DNA of 64,000 nt from contig DATHEA010000005.1 of the NCBI GenBank assembly GCA_035318745.1, positions 62,001 to 126,000 on the forward strand, read 5' to 3'. Positions 15,128 through 25,047 of this stretch are shown piece after piece. How positions within the stretch are numbered: the first letter of the stretch is position 1; every line of letters starts with the position of its first letter. Made by a program: the position numbers and the translations under genes. The stretch is from VRUE01 sp035318745 (GTDB taxonomy: Bacteria > Actinomycetota > Thermoleophilia > Solirubrobacterales > 70-9). The notes beneath the pieces were generated by a model. The model searched no databases. It was not told where the DNA came from and worked only from the letters and a program-made list of their open reading frames with translations.

Positions 15128-17398
15128 TCAGGCCGCTCGGGACGAAGCTTGCCTGGCTGCCACGGGCTCGGCGAGAGCCCGCCGGTATCCAGTCGCAAGC
15201 TGCTCCATCGCTCGCTCCCAGGAACGGGTCGCGGCGACCCCCCGAGCTGCCTCGCCGAGGCGGCGGCGCAGCGTCGGGGATGCCGTGAGCTGCAGTACCG
15301 CCCCGGCGAGGTGATCGGCGTCAGGCTGGCAGAGGATCCCGGTGTGGCGGTTCTCGATCAGGGCCGCCGGCCCCCCTTCGCCGACCGCGACGACCGGCAG
15401 GCCGCTGGCGCCCGCCTCCAAAACGACCTGGCCATAGGTGTCGGTGCGCGAGCAGAAGAGGAAGAGGTCGACGCTGGCGTAGGCGCGAGCGAGGTCGTCG
15501 CCCTCGAGCCAGCCAAGGAAGGTCGCGTGCTCGCCGAGCCGGGCACGCAGCTCACCCTCCTCGGGACCCCCGCCGGCAAGCAGCAGGTGCAGGCGGGGCT
15601 CGACCACGCGCGCCCGCAGGAAGCTCTCCGCGAGCAGATCGACCCCCTTCTCGCGGGTGAGGCGGCCCGCGTAGAGGACCCGCAGCTCGCCCGGGAAGGC
15701 GCTCCGCTCGGCCTTCTCGGGGGTGAAGCGGTCGGTGTCGACGCCGCGCTCCCAGCGGTCGATCCGACCCTCCGCGGCGCCGAGGCCGAGCAGCGAGCGG
15801 TCGGCGGCCGGACTCGGCGAGAGGACGCGCGAAGGGGTCGTGTAAAAGGCGCCGAGCGCGGCTCTGGAGATCGCCTCCAGGCCGGCGTCGCCGCTGCGCA
15901 TGCCGGCGTAGGCGGCGAGCTCGGTGTGGTAGCTGGCGAGGAGCGGCGTTGCGGAAATCCGGCTGAGCAGCGAGGCGGCGACGCCGGCCGGACCGGGAGC
16001 GGTGACGTGGACCATGTCGTAGCGGCCCTCGGCGAGGGTCTCGGCAAGATCCGGCAGCCCGGGCACCCCGAGGGTCATTCCCTCGTAGAAGGGAACCTGC
16101 AGCGAGGTGGCGGCGGGCAGCCGCCGGTCGACCCCGGGATCGGTGCCTACCACCTCAACCTCGAAACCGGGCACGCCGCGCTCGCGGATCTGCTCGATCG
16201 TATGGGTGACGCCGTGCATCGCCTCGATCCCGTCGGCGATCAGCGCAACCCGGGGATGCTCGCCTGAGCGCCCGGCCAGCTTCGCCTTCTCGGCGCCGAG
16301 GAAGACGGTTGGCGGCGCGTAGGGGATCGCCGGCAGCAGTGCTTCGAAGATGCCGCCCACGGCTGCCTGCACGTCACCGCGGGCGACGGCTCCAGTCCCT
16401 GCGGCGATCGCCCCGCGCAGCCGGCGGTCATGGATGCGGCGGGCGCGGCGGTAGAGATCGGCATGGGAGAACTCCTCCGCTTGGAGGTGGTCGATCAGCT
16501 CGCGGCCGCGCAGCTCGATGCCGATCGAGCGCAGCCAGGAGTCGAGCAGGGCGCGGGCGTCGTCGGGGCCGATATCGGCGGCAATCGCTCCCTCTCGTGC
16601 GGCGCCCTGGCCGACCACACGCTGGGCGATCTTCAGCACCGCGGCCGGATCGGGCACGCGCTCGCCGGCGGTCGTCGCATCGAGCGCCAGCGCTCGGGTA
16701 GCCAGAGCCATCGCTGCGTGCGCCCACTTGGCGGCGCTGCCCTGCTCGCCGCGGGCCGTCGCCTCGCCGCGACGCATGCGCGAGAGAAACTCTTCCGGCG
16801 TGGAGGCGGCCGGCGCCTCGGTGTAGGTGCGGCCGATGTCCACGCCGGCGTGATCGTCGGAGCCACCGATCCCGGTGCTGCCGTTGGTCTCGACGTAGAC
16901 CACGGCGGGCAGGTTCAGCTCCGCGGCGCGCGAGCCATTGCGCACCTCCCAGACCGAGAAGAGCTCGGCGAGGCGGCGGCGATGGCGCCGGGTCAGCGGC
17001 GCCGCGACGTTGTAGAAGGGATGCGCCAGGGCGCAGGCGATCCCCTGCTCGTGAAGGTACGCGGCGCAGGCCTCGACGTCGCCGGCGTGTGCCTGCAGCC
17101 ACTCGTGGTCCCCGGGATCGATCCCGTAACAGAGGACGTGTACCGCCTGGGGCTCGCCGGCGAAGCGAGCGGTCAGCTCCTCGGAGACGAAGCAGTCGGG
17201 ACGGTCGGCCAACTCGAGACAGCCGTCGATCGTGTCGTGGTCGGTGATCGTGACGAAGGCCATCCCCCGTCGCTTGGCCAGCGCGTAGACCTCCTCGGGC
17301 GGCGTCGCGCACTCAGGCAGACCGAGGGAACGCTGGACGCCGAGCCGCGAGAGCTGCGAGGCGGTGGAGTGGCAGTGCATGTCTACTCGGGAAGTCAT
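15128..17398 (-). CDS. PHP phosphoesterase - GT4 glycosyltransferase fusion
   Basis: 756 aa with two catalytic modules. Residues 1-220 form a PHP domain: MHCHS (metal HxH), TITDHDTIDG, ALAHPFYN and GGSDDHAG carry the expected metal ligands. A helical linker follows. Residues about 370-740 form a GT4-type glycosyltransferase: N-terminal VALIADGIEAMHGVTHTIEQI, LYAGRLTREKGVDLLAES, and the nucleotide-sugar E-x7-E in YGQVVLEAGASGLPVVAVGEGG. Such fusions may couple phosphate release to sugar transfer, but the substrate is unknown. It lies between ppk1 and the CHAD genes on the same strand. Confidence 0.88.
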   Translation of the reverse strand: MTSRVDMHCHSTASQLSRLGVQRSLGLPECATPPEEVYALAKRRGMAFVTITDHDTIDGCLELADRPDCFVSEELTARFAGEPQAVHVLCYGIDPGDHEWLQAHAGDVEACAAYLHEQGIACALAHPFYNVAAPLTRRHRRRLAELFSVWEVRNGSRAAELNLPAVVYVETNGSTGIGGSDDHAGVDIGRTYTEAPAASTPEEFLSRMRRGEATARGEQGSAAKWAHAAMALATRALALDATTAGERVPDPAAVLKIAQRVVGQGAAREGAIAADIGPDDARALLDSWLRSIGIELRGRELIDHLQAEEFSHADLYRRARRIHDRRLRGAIAAGTGAVARGDVQAAVGGIFEALLPAIPYAPPTVFLGAEKAKLAGRSGEHPRVALIADGIEAMHGVTHTIEQIRERGVPGFEVEVVGTDPGVDRRLPAATSLQVPFYEGMTLGVPGLPDLAETLAEGRYDMVHVTAPGPAGVAASLLSRISATPLLASYHTELAAYAGMRSGDAGLEAISRAALGAFYTTPSRVLSPSPAADRSLLGLGAAEGRIDRWERGVDTDRFTPEKAERSAFPGELRVLYAGRLTREKGVDLLAESFLRARVVEPRLHLLLAGGGPEEGELRARLGEHATFLGWLEGDDLARAYASVDLFLFCSRTDTYGQVVLEAGASGLPVVAVGEGGPAALIENRHTGILCQPDADHLAGAVLQLTASPTLRRRLGEAARGVAATRSWERAMEQLATGYRRALAEPVAARQASSRAA

Positions 17399-17412
17399 CG
17401 GTGCCTTCCTCT

Positions 17413-17856
17413 CTATCTATCGTTCAGGTCACCTCCAGATTCGCCCCTGAGCAGGGAAAAGGTGTGAAGAGTCGGTGAAACCGTCTGCCAGAGATCGCTG
17501 AACTGACGGAAGAGCAGCTCGCGGCGGGTGCGAAGCAGAGTGCACAGCGACTCGATGCCTTCCCCCCGGGCCAGCATCACGTCGCAGTCGTGGATCTCGC
17601 CCAGCACGCCCTGCAGCCCCTTGGCGGCGTCGCGGGCGGCCTTCGCCTCCGGTCCGAAGCAGGGCCCGGTGATCTCAAGCACGTAACGCAATCGCTTGGC
17701 GGCAATCCGCATGTCGTGTTGGGCCGTAGCCGCGGAGGGCTCGAGCGCGGCCGGCGCCAGCGAGCGCAGCTCCTCCAGCCGCGTGCGTACGATCCGCTCG
17801 GCGTTGGGACGCAGCGGCGCTGCCGGTTCGAGGCCCTCCACCTCACGCGCCTTCAA
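17413..17856 (-). CDS. CHAD-domain half protein (C-terminal half)
   Basis: 147 aa carrying one CHAD repeat: HDMRIAAKRLRYVLEI with conserved His and basic residues, then LQGVLGEIHDCDVMLAR. CHAD (conserved histidine alpha-helical domain) proteins bind polyphosphate. The TTG start at 17856 overlaps the stop of the preceding CHAD half-gene by 4 bp (TTGA), so the two are coupled. Together they equal one normal two-repeat CHAD domain. It is either a real heterodimeric split or an ancestral frameshift; a ribosomal slip at the junction cannot be excluded. Confidence 0.8.
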   Translation of the reverse strand: MKAREVEGLEPAAPLRPNAERIVRTRLEELRSLAPAALEPSAATAQHDMRIAAKRLRYVLEITGPCFGPEAKAARDAAKGLQGVLGEIHDCDVMLARGEGIESLCTLLRTRRELLFRQFSDLWQTVSPTLHTFSLLRGESGGDLNDR

Positions 17857-18329
17857 GTCGCCACCGCCTTGACCAGCTTGCGCAAGCGACGGCGCAACTT
17901 CTTCAGGCGCTTGCCCTTGAGGAAGGGCTCCAGTTCCTCATTCGCCTGGCGCTGCTCCCGGCGCAGGCGCTCGATCAACGCTTCGATCGCGGCGCCGTCA
18001 GCCTCGGGTGCCTCGCCGACGAACCCGACCAGGAACTCGATCGCGACATCGCGATCGCGACGCTCGCCAAGCGCATCGGCCAGCTTCTTCACCCGCTTCA
18101 GCGCCTTGCGATGACGCTTCGCCGGAAAGCAAGGCGCGAAGACCTCGAGCGCCGCCCGCAGCCGCCGCGTGGCGACCCGCATGTCATGCAACGCCTCGAT
18201 GTCCTCGACGTCGAGAACCCCATCCGAGTGCTCGAAAACCTCGGCAGCCCGCACCGCGACCACCCGCTCAGCCGAAGCCGAGAACGTCTCCTCGCAATCG
18301 AACCCGGGTACGTCCCGTGCACGCGCCAC
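17853..18329 (-). CDS. CHAD-domain half protein (N-terminal half)
   Basis: 158 aa with the first CHAD repeat: LHDMRVATRRLRAALEVFAPCF and LADALGERRDRDVAIEFL. The basic tail (KGKRLKKLRRRLRKLVKAV) would suit polyphosphate binding. It is encoded just upstream of, and coupled to, the second half, near ppk1 and ppx, which supports a polyphosphate-granule role. Confidence 0.82.
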   Translation of the reverse strand: MARARDVPGFDCEETFSASAERVVAVRAAEVFEHSDGVLDVEDIEALHDMRVATRRLRAALEVFAPCFPAKRHRKALKRVKKLADALGERRDRDVAIEFLVGFVGEAPEADGAAIEALIERLRREQRQANEELEPFLKGKRLKKLRRRLRKLVKAVAT

Positions 18330-18346
18330 GCACCCAGGCTAACCAC

Positions 18347-18466
18347 TAGTCGCCAGTCCCGGTAGGGCTGAAACGTCTTGTACTTTTTCGGTGTAGGCCG
18401 CGGGCGCCAGCCCACCGGCGATTCACCGAAAAAGTTAAGTGAAAGCCCTACCGGGACTGGCGACTA
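18347..18466. repeat. Foldback repeat family B, copy 1
   Basis: 23-bp perfect outer arms (18347-18369 and 18444-18466) around the family-B halves CGTCTTGTACTTTTTCG and CGAAAAAGTTAAGTG. The right arm contains the ppx stop codon. It lies between ppx and the CHAD genes and is probably also a strong terminator hairpin for ppx. Confidence 0.9.
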
Positions 18467-19372
18467 CGCAGCAAGCCTGGCGGGAGAAGAGCCATTGGCA
18501 TTCCCATTCAGCTGGTCGAGGACAACGCCCTCGCGCAGGCCACCCTTGCCGATCTGCAACGGCTGCCCGAGCAGCTCGGAGAGTTTCTCCAGCAGCAGCA
18601 CGCCCGTGGCGAGGATGCGAACCCGTTCGGGGTCGAGCTCGAAGCGACGCGCGACGTCGGCAGCCGGATCGCTGCAGAGGACGCGTACCCCACGCTCCAG
18701 CGTCTCGTACTCGAGCACGGCCCCGACCAGGCGGCGCAGCGAGGTCGCGCTGCCGCCGACCGCGACGGCCTGAGTGGGCTGCTCGATCTCCACGCCGGCG
18801 AAGAGATCGTCGATCCGGTCGCGGATCTTGCGGATCTCGGCCGCCGATGGCGGATCTGAGGCAATCAGCTCGTCGGCCAGCACGCCGGAGCCGACGCGCC
18901 AGGAGCGGACCTCCCGCACACCGCCGGGGACGGTGCCGAGGATGACCTCGGTCGAGCCACCGCCGACGTCGACGACGCCGACCAGGCCGTCGACCGGATG
19001 GCCGAGCGTTTTGGTGGCGCCGATGAAGGAGAGTCGCCCCTCCTCCTGCTCGGAGAGGATCTCGACGGGAACGCCGGCCCCCTCGCCGATCTGCTTGGCG
19101 ACGACAGCCCCGTTGCTCGCTTCGCGAACGGCGGCGGTCGCCACCGCGCGAATCGTCTCCGCCCCGAGCTCGCGCGCCAGCCGCACCTGCGTCGCCACGA
19201 CCTCGCCGACCTCGGAGGCCTTCTCGGCCGGAATCTCGCCCGAATCGCGGATCGCCTTGTTGATCCGCGTATAAGCCCGCTGCTCCATCACCTTCTTCAA
19301 CTGCCCGTCGACAGGCTCCGCCACGAGCAATCGCGTCGTATTGGACCCAATATCTATGGCGGCGCAGAGCAT
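18464..19372 (-). CDS. ppx: Ppx/GppA family exopolyphosphatase
   Basis: 302 aa from the ATG at 19372, with GAGGAGAG before it. The ASKHA actin-like phosphate-binding loops are seen: AAIDIGSNTTRLLVAE at the N-terminus and VVDVGGGSTEVILG mid-protein, plus AVGGSATSLRRL. The family hydrolyses polyphosphate or pppGpp. The length is that of the short, two-domain actinobacterial Ppx, lacking the HD-like C-terminal domain of E. coli Ppx. The upstream frame extension lies within the family-C hairpin and is discarded. Confidence 0.93.
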   Translation of the reverse strand: MLCAAIDIGSNTTRLLVAEPVDGQLKKVMEQRAYTRINKAIRDSGEIPAEKASEVGEVVATQVRLARELGAETIRAVATAAVREASNGAVVAKQIGEGAGVPVEILSEQEEGRLSFIGATKTLGHPVDGLVGVVDVGGGSTEVILGTVPGGVREVRSWRVGSGVLADELIASDPPSAAEIRKIRDRIDDLFAGVEIEQPTQAVAVGGSATSLRRLVGAVLEYETLERGVRVLCSDPAADVARRFELDPERVRILATGVLLLEKLSELLGQPLQIGKGGLREGVVLDQLNGNANGSSPARLAA

Positions 19373-19433
19373 CCCGGGACTCTCCTCAAAGTGTCCCAGA
19401 CAGCTCGGATCGTCAACCGCGGACCGGGCAAAG

Positions 19434-19560
19434 CCAGGGACGGGTGGCTCTGCTGGATGTGCCTCGCGAAGCGGCTCCGCAGAGTAGTTCCACCGCGAAG
19501 CGGTCCAACATAGTGAGCGAAGCGAACCCAGGCACATCCCGCAGAGCCACCCGTCCCTGG
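19434..19560. repeat. Foldback repeat family C, copy 1
   Basis: 20-bp perfect outer arms (19434-19453 and 19541-19560) plus a 10-bp inner stem enclose the family-C signature GTGCCTCGCGAAGCGG and CCAACATAGTGAGCG. It lies between phoU (downstream end) and ppx (upstream region). Confidence 0.85.
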
Positions 19561-19567
19561 GTCCCCC

Positions 19568-20253
19568 TTATGCGCTGGGATGCGAAGCGTCCTCGAACTC
19601 CCGAAAGAGCCCGGTAACCACGAAGGCGACCTGCTCGCCGATGTCGACCGCGTTGTCGCCGATGCGCTCGATCGCACGCGCGGCGAGCAGCATCGTCATC
19701 GCCCACTCGCGACGGTCGGGATCGTCGCCGATCTCCAGCGCCAGGCCGAAGCATTCGCGGTTGAGGTTGTCGACCACGTCGTCCTGGCGGACGAGGTCGC
19801 GCGCCATCTCGACGTTGCGGTCCTCGAAGGCCCGCTTGGATTGGCTGATCAACGTTCTGGTCTGCTTGCCCATGGCGAGGATCAAGCGCACCATCTCCTC
19901 GTCGGCGGGCGGCTCGTTGCCGGTCAGCGGGATCACCTTGCAGATGTTCACGCACTGGTCGCCCATCCGCTCGACGTTCTTCAGCACGTGCAGAAGCGCC
20001 GAGATCAGGCGCAGGTCGGTGGCGACCGGCGACTGCGTGGCGAGCAGCGTGATCAGCGCCTGGTGCACCTCCAGGTAGCGGCCGTCGATGCGGTCGTCGT
20101 CGGCGATCACCAGCTGGGCCAGCTCGACGTCCTGGTGCTCGACCGCCTCCATGGTTCGCCCCAGCGCCGCGCTGACCAGATCGAGGCCGCCAAGGGCGCT
20201 CGCCTCGAGCGCCTCCAGGTCCTCTTGGTACTGGGTGCGGGTTTCGGGCGCCA

Positions 20254-20254
<1 letters not shown>
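19568..20254 (-). CDS. phoU: Phosphate-specific transport regulator PhoU
   Basis: 228 aa helical bundle from the ATG at 20254, which overlaps the pstB stop (TGATG). PhoU repeats are visible as LVIADDDRIDGRYLEVHQ and, in the second half, LVRQDDVVDNLNRECFGLAL; LHVLKNVERMGDQCVNI and AARAIERIGDNAVDIGE carry the conserved E-x3-D sites. PhoU links the Pst transporter to the phosphate regulator and dampens uptake when phosphate is plentiful. It is last gene of the pstSCAB-phoU operon. Confidence 0.95.
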
Positions 20255-21156
<902 letters not shown>

Positions 21157-21179
21157 CCTAGGACTCCTCGGGTGGGGGG

Positions 21180-22064
21180 TCAGGCTCCCATGCGCTTGCG
21201 GGAGCGGGCATAGAAGGCGCGGGCGACGATGTTGAGGAGGAGCACGAAGGCGATCAGGATCAACGCCGCGGCCCAGGCCTGGGTGTGCGCCTCCGGGCTG
21301 GGGGACTCGGAGGCCTGGAAGATGAAGATCGGGATCGAGGCAAGGGCTTCACCGGGTTCGGTTAGGACACCGGGGGCGAAGATCGAAGAGAGCAGGATCA
21401 GCGGCGCGGTCTCGCCCGCCACCCGGGCGACGGCAAGCAGAGCGCCGGTCAAGAGACCGCCGGCAGCGGTCGGCAGCGTGACCCTCACGGTGGCGCGCCA
21501 GGGAGCTATGCCGAGCGCATGGGCGGCCTCCTTGAGCGTGGCCGGGACCAGGCTCAGCACCTCCTGCGCCGTGCGAGCGACGATCGGCAGCATGACTATC
21601 GCCAGCGCCACCGACGCGGCGAAACCGCTCTGATGCTTGCCGGCCACCAGGAGCCCGTAGACGAAGATGCCGGTGATGATCGTCGGCACGCCGTTGAGGA
21701 CGTCGAGCACGAAGCGGATCGGGTGGGCGGTCCGGGGCGAGGCGAACTCGGTGGTGTAGATCGCGACCAGCAGGCCGACGGGGATGGCCATCAGCGCGGC
21801 GAGCCCGACCATGATCCCGCTGCCGACGATCGCGTTGGAGATGCCGCCCCCCGATTCGCCGAACAACGCCGTCGGCGTGGTCAGGAAGTGGAGGCTCAGC
21901 GCCCCGAGGCCTTTGAGCAGCACCGAGCCGACCACGACGACCAGCACGCCCACCGCGAGCAGGGCGGCGACGGTCGAGGCGCCGCCGACGGTCGCGCTGA
22001 CCCGCCTCCGCCGCTTCAGATTGCCGCGATCGAGCAGCAGCGAGTGACCCTCCGGCGCGTTCAA
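21180..22064 (-). CDS. pstA: Phosphate ABC transporter permease PstA
   Basis: 294 aa, six predicted helices and the EAA-type cytoplasmic loop (EAAHALGIAPWRATVRVTLP). The N-terminal half matches PstA (GGGISNAIVGSGIMVGLAALMAIPVGLL; NGVPTIITGIFVYG). The TTG start at 22064 overlaps the pstC stop by 4 bp (TTGA), a coupling also used in the CHAD pair. It forms the channel with PstC. Confidence 0.93.
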   Translation of the reverse strand: MNAPEGHSLLLDRGNLKRRRRVSATVGGASTVAALLAVGVLVVVVGSVLLKGLGALSLHFLTTPTALFGESGGGISNAIVGSGIMVGLAALMAIPVGLLVAIYTTEFASPRTAHPIRFVLDVLNGVPTIITGIFVYGLLVAGKHQSGFAASVALAIVMLPIVARTAQEVLSLVPATLKEAAHALGIAPWRATVRVTLPTAAGGLLTGALLAVARVAGETAPLILLSSIFAPGVLTEPGEALASIPIFIFQASESPSPEAHTQAWAAALILIAFVLLLNIVARAFYARSRKRMGA

Positions 22065-23050
22065 AGGGCCTCCGCCTCGGTCGGGGTCACGTCGACGTCC
22101 TTCAGCGATCCCCGCTGGACGATCACGCGGGCCACGACGTTGACGAGGACGGCGAACACCAAGAGGATCAGCCCCAGATAGGCGAGCGATGACTTGAACA
22201 GCTCTCCCGGGGCGCCCTGGAATTGCGATGCGATCTGAGCCGCCAGGGTGCCGCCGGTGTGGAAGAGGGATACGTCGATTCCGGTGGCGCCTCCGATCAC
22301 CTGCGCAACCGCGATCGCCTCGCCGATCGCCCGCCCGAGGCCGAGGATCGTCGCGCCGACGATCCCCGCCCGCGAGTAGGGCAACACCACCTGCCGAATC
22401 ATCTCCCAGCGGGTCGCGCCGAGCGCGTAGGAGCCCTCCTTCAGATCCCCGGGCACCGTCTCGAAGACCTCGCGGGTGACGCTGGTGATGATCGGCGTGA
22501 CCATGATCGTGAGGATCAGCGCGGCGGTCAGGTAGCCGAAGGCCGAAGGGTCACCGCTGAAGATCGGCAGAAAGCCGAGCACGCTCCTCAGCGCCGGCTC
22601 GATCGTGTCGTGCATGAAGGGGCCGAGGACGAGGATTCCCCAGAGGCCGAGGATGACAGTGGGGATCGCGGCAAGCATGTCGACCAGAGTCGCCACCGGG
22701 CGCCTCAGCCGCGGCGGCGCAAGCTCGGTCAGGTAGATCGAGATCGCGATCGAGAGCGGTGCCGCGAAGAGCAGCGCGATCGCCGACGTCACCACCGTTC
22801 CATAGAGGAACGGCGCGGCGCCGAAGGTTTCCGTGACCGGGTTCCAGTCGTTGGTCGTGACGAAGCCGACGCCAAACTTGGAGATCGCCGGGCTCGAGAG
22901 GTCGACTACCTCGTAGACGATCCCGACGATGACAAGCACGACGATCGCTGCTGCGAGGCCGGAGAGGCCTCGCAGCAGCGGGTCGCCGATTCGATCTGCA
23001 CGGTTGCGCCGGGCCCGTAGAACAGGGTTCTTGAGGGCACCGGCCTCCAT
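22061..23050 (-). CDS. pstC: Phosphate ABC transporter permease PstC
   Basis: 329 aa; six or seven helices and the EAA loop EGSYALGATRWEMIRQVVLP. The periplasmic N-terminal segment FVTTNDWNPVTETFGAAPFLYGT is typical of PstC. The ATG follows the pstS stop immediately. Forms the inner-membrane channel with PstA. Confidence 0.94.
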   Translation of the reverse strand: MEAGALKNPVLRARRNRADRIGDPLLRGLSGLAAAIVVLVIVGIVYEVVDLSSPAISKFGVGFVTTNDWNPVTETFGAAPFLYGTVVTSAIALLFAAPLSIAISIYLTELAPPRLRRPVATLVDMLAAIPTVILGLWGILVLGPFMHDTIEPALRSVLGFLPIFSGDPSAFGYLTAALILTIMVTPIITSVTREVFETVPGDLKEGSYALGATRWEMIRQVVLPYSRAGIVGATILGLGRAIGEAIAVAQVIGGATGIDVSLFHTGGTLAAQIASQFQGAPGELFKSSLAYLGLILLVFAVLVNVVARVIVQRGSLKDVDVTPTEAEAL

Positions 23051-24091
23051 CTAGCTTCCGATCTTGGCGATCGCCTTCTTGTCGGCCGCGACAACCTGCT
23101 TGGGCAGCGGCGCGAAGTCGAGGTCGGGGCCGTATTCCTGGCCTGGGCCGATCGCGTAGGTGATGAACTTCTTCAGCGCGTCGGCCTTTTCGCTTTCGAG
23201 CGGCACGATCACGTAGGTGTAGGTCGAGATCGGGTACGCGTCTGCGGCCGACGACGGCAGGTCGGCAAGCGAGATTTCATTGTTCGGCCCGATCTGGGTC
23301 ACAGCGTCCGCCGCGGCTTCGACGCTTTCCACGCCTGGTTCCGGGAAGTTCCCGGCCGAGTTTTCGACCAGCGGCATGCTGAGTTCGTTGGATAGCGCGT
23401 AGGCGAGGCCAACGTAGCCAATCGCGCCGTCGGTCTGGGAGATCGCGGCGGAAACTCCGTCATTCTTTTCGGCGCCGACGCCGGTCGGGAACTTGACCGT
23501 CGTCGAGGTGCCGACCTTCGACTTGAACTCCGGGTCGACCGTCGAGAGGTAGTTGGTGAACGCGTAGGTGTCGCCGCTGCCATCACTGCGGTAGACCGGC
23601 GTGATCTTCGTGCTCGGCAGGCCGGCGCCCGGGTTGAGCTTGGCAATCGCCGGGTCATCCCACTTGGTGACGTTGCCGAGGTAGATGTCGGCAAGGACTT
23701 CCCCGCTCAGTTTCAGGTTGCCGGGGGCGCCGCTTACGTTGTAGGCGGGCACGGTCCCACTCAGGGCCCAGGGAATCTGCTCGACGCCGTCTGCTTCTTC
23801 GAACTGTTCTTCGGTCAGTGGTGCGTCGGAGGCGCCGAAGTCGACCGTGCGCGAGGTGATCTGGTCGATCCCTCCGCCACTGCCGATCGCGCCATAGGTG
23901 ACCGTTTCTTCGCTCTTGCCGGCGTAGTCGGACTGCCATTTCGACATCAGCGGGGCTACCAGGGTGCTGCCGGCGCCGACGAGCGGCGAGCCGGAGGAGC
24001 CGCTGCTGCTGTCCGAGGACGAGCTGCCGCAGGCGGCGACGCCGATCGTGAGAGCCAGCGCCACCCCGGCGCTGAGAAGTCTCTTGGTCAC
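23051..24091 (-). CDS. pstS: Phosphate-binding lipoprotein PstS
   Basis: 346 aa from the GTG at 24091, with AAGGAG 7 nt upstream; a longer frame to 24127 lacks this. A signal peptide ends in lipobox GVAAC, followed by a Ser/Gly linker. Phosphate-pocket segments are present: GAGSTLVAP, GAIGSGGGIDQ, VDFGASDAPL, and YRSDGSGDTYAFTNYL. It captures phosphate outside the membrane. It is first gene of pstSCAB-phoU and has a three-half-site Pho-box-like array upstream. Confidence 0.95.
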   Translation of the reverse strand: MTKRLLSAGVALALTIGVAACGSSSSDSSSGSSGSPLVGAGSTLVAPLMSKWQSDYAGKSEETVTYGAIGSGGGIDQITSRTVDFGASDAPLTEEQFEEADGVEQIPWALSGTVPAYNVSGAPGNLKLSGEVLADIYLGNVTKWDDPAIAKLNPGAGLPSTKITPVYRSDGSGDTYAFTNYLSTVDPEFKSKVGTSTTVKFPTGVGAEKNDGVSAAISQTDGAIGYVGLAYALSNELSMPLVENSAGNFPEPGVESVEAAADAVTQIGPNNEISLADLPSSAADAYPISTYTYVIVPLESEKADALKKFITYAIGPGQEYGPDLDFAPLPKQVVAADKKAIAKIGS

Positions 24092-24160
24092 GCGTTTCTC
24101 CTTAGATTGAGTGGTATGTGAGGCCACACTCTCAGCGGCCCGCTGACAGCTTGTTGCCTG

Positions 24161-24189
24161 GCTGTAACGAGGATGTGAAAAAGATGTAA
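24161..24189 (-). promoter_or_regulatory. Pho-box-like array of three direct half-sites before pstS
   Basis: On the coding strand three 7-nt half-sites, TTACATC, TCACATC and TTACAGC, start at an exact 11-nt period (plus coordinates 24161, 24172, 24183). This spacing is that of PhoB/PhoP-family tandem binding. It ends about 70 nt before the pstS start. The regulator gene directly upstream is the obvious candidate ligand. Confidence 0.75.
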
Positions 24190-24205
24190 AGCGCCGGGGA
24201 AGCGC

Positions 24206-24991
24206 CTAGGCGGCCGTGAAGGCGTCCGTGGCCCGCGCCGGCTCTACATCCGCGGGGGGCGAGGTGGCGAGGGCAGCGTCGCCGGCAAGCAGCTCTGGAT
24301 CGAAGCGATAACCGACCCCAAAGTGGGTGTGGATGTAGCTCCAGCCAGGCGAGAGCTTCTCCAACTTCTGGCGCAGCTTGCGGATGAAGACGTCGACGGA
24401 GCGGTCGCCGTGGGCCATCGCGTAACCCCAGACCCGCTGGTAGATCGCCTCACGCTCCAGCACTTGGCCGGGCGAGTCGGCGAGCAACTGCAGCAGCTCG
24501 AACTCGCGCCTGGTCAGGTCGAGGCTGACTTCGCCGGCGAAGGCCTGGAAACGATCGGAGCGGATCTCCAGCTCACCCGCGACCACAGGTCCGGCCTCGA
24601 CCTGCGGGCGGGCGCGGCGGCGGCGGCGCGAGACCGCTTCGAGACGGGCGATCGCCTCTTCGGGGTGGCACGGCTTCGTGATCCAGTCGTCGATCCCGAG
24701 GCGCAGGCCACGGACCCGCTGCGCAACGGTCGACCGGCTGGTGCAGACGACGACGCCGAGGTCGGGAAGCATCCCGCAGATACGCTCGAGGTAGGCCCAC
24801 GCCTCTTCGCCGAGGACCGTGGGGTCGACCAGCAGCGCGTTCAGCTTCATTGCCACCAGCTCCTCCGGCGGGATCCCCCCGGCGAAGGTGCGCTGCTGCC
24901 AACCGGCAGCCTCGGTGCGCTTGGCCAGAACCGTGACGAAACCACTGTCGTCGTCGATTACCGCGAGCCTGATGGTCTGCTGCTGGTTCAC
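24206..24991 (-). CDS. OmpR/PhoB-type response regulator (orphan)
   Basis: 261 aa from a GTG at 24991. The receiver has the acidic pocket IDDD (residues 12-15), probable phospho-acceptor Asp56 (LLVDP), Thr/Ser85 and Lys106 (WITKP). The winged-helix output domain has LTRREFELLQLLADSPGQVLERE, RSVDVFIRKLRQKLE and YIHTHFGVGYRF. It is located immediately before pstS. No histidine kinase is found in the window, so its partner is unknown; it probably acts as the PhoB/RegX3 equivalent here. An Ala/Pro-rich C-terminal tail of about 25 residues is extra. Confidence 0.88.
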   Translation of the reverse strand: MNQQQTIRLAVIDDDSGFVTVLAKRTEAAGWQQRTFAGGIPPEELVAMKLNALLVDPTVLGEEAWAYLERICGMLPDLGVVVCTSRSTVAQRVRGLRLGIDDWITKPCHPEEAIARLEAVSRRRRRARPQVEAGPVVAGELEIRSDRFQAFAGEVSLDLTRREFELLQLLADSPGQVLEREAIYQRVWGYAMAHGDRSVDVFIRKLRQKLEKLSPGWSYIHTHFGVGYRFDPELLAGDAALATSPPADVEPARATDAFTAA

Positions 24992-25047
24992 CGGCGTGGC
25001 GATTGTATGCGCTCGGCCGGGCGGGCACCGCGACGAAATACCTGCTT

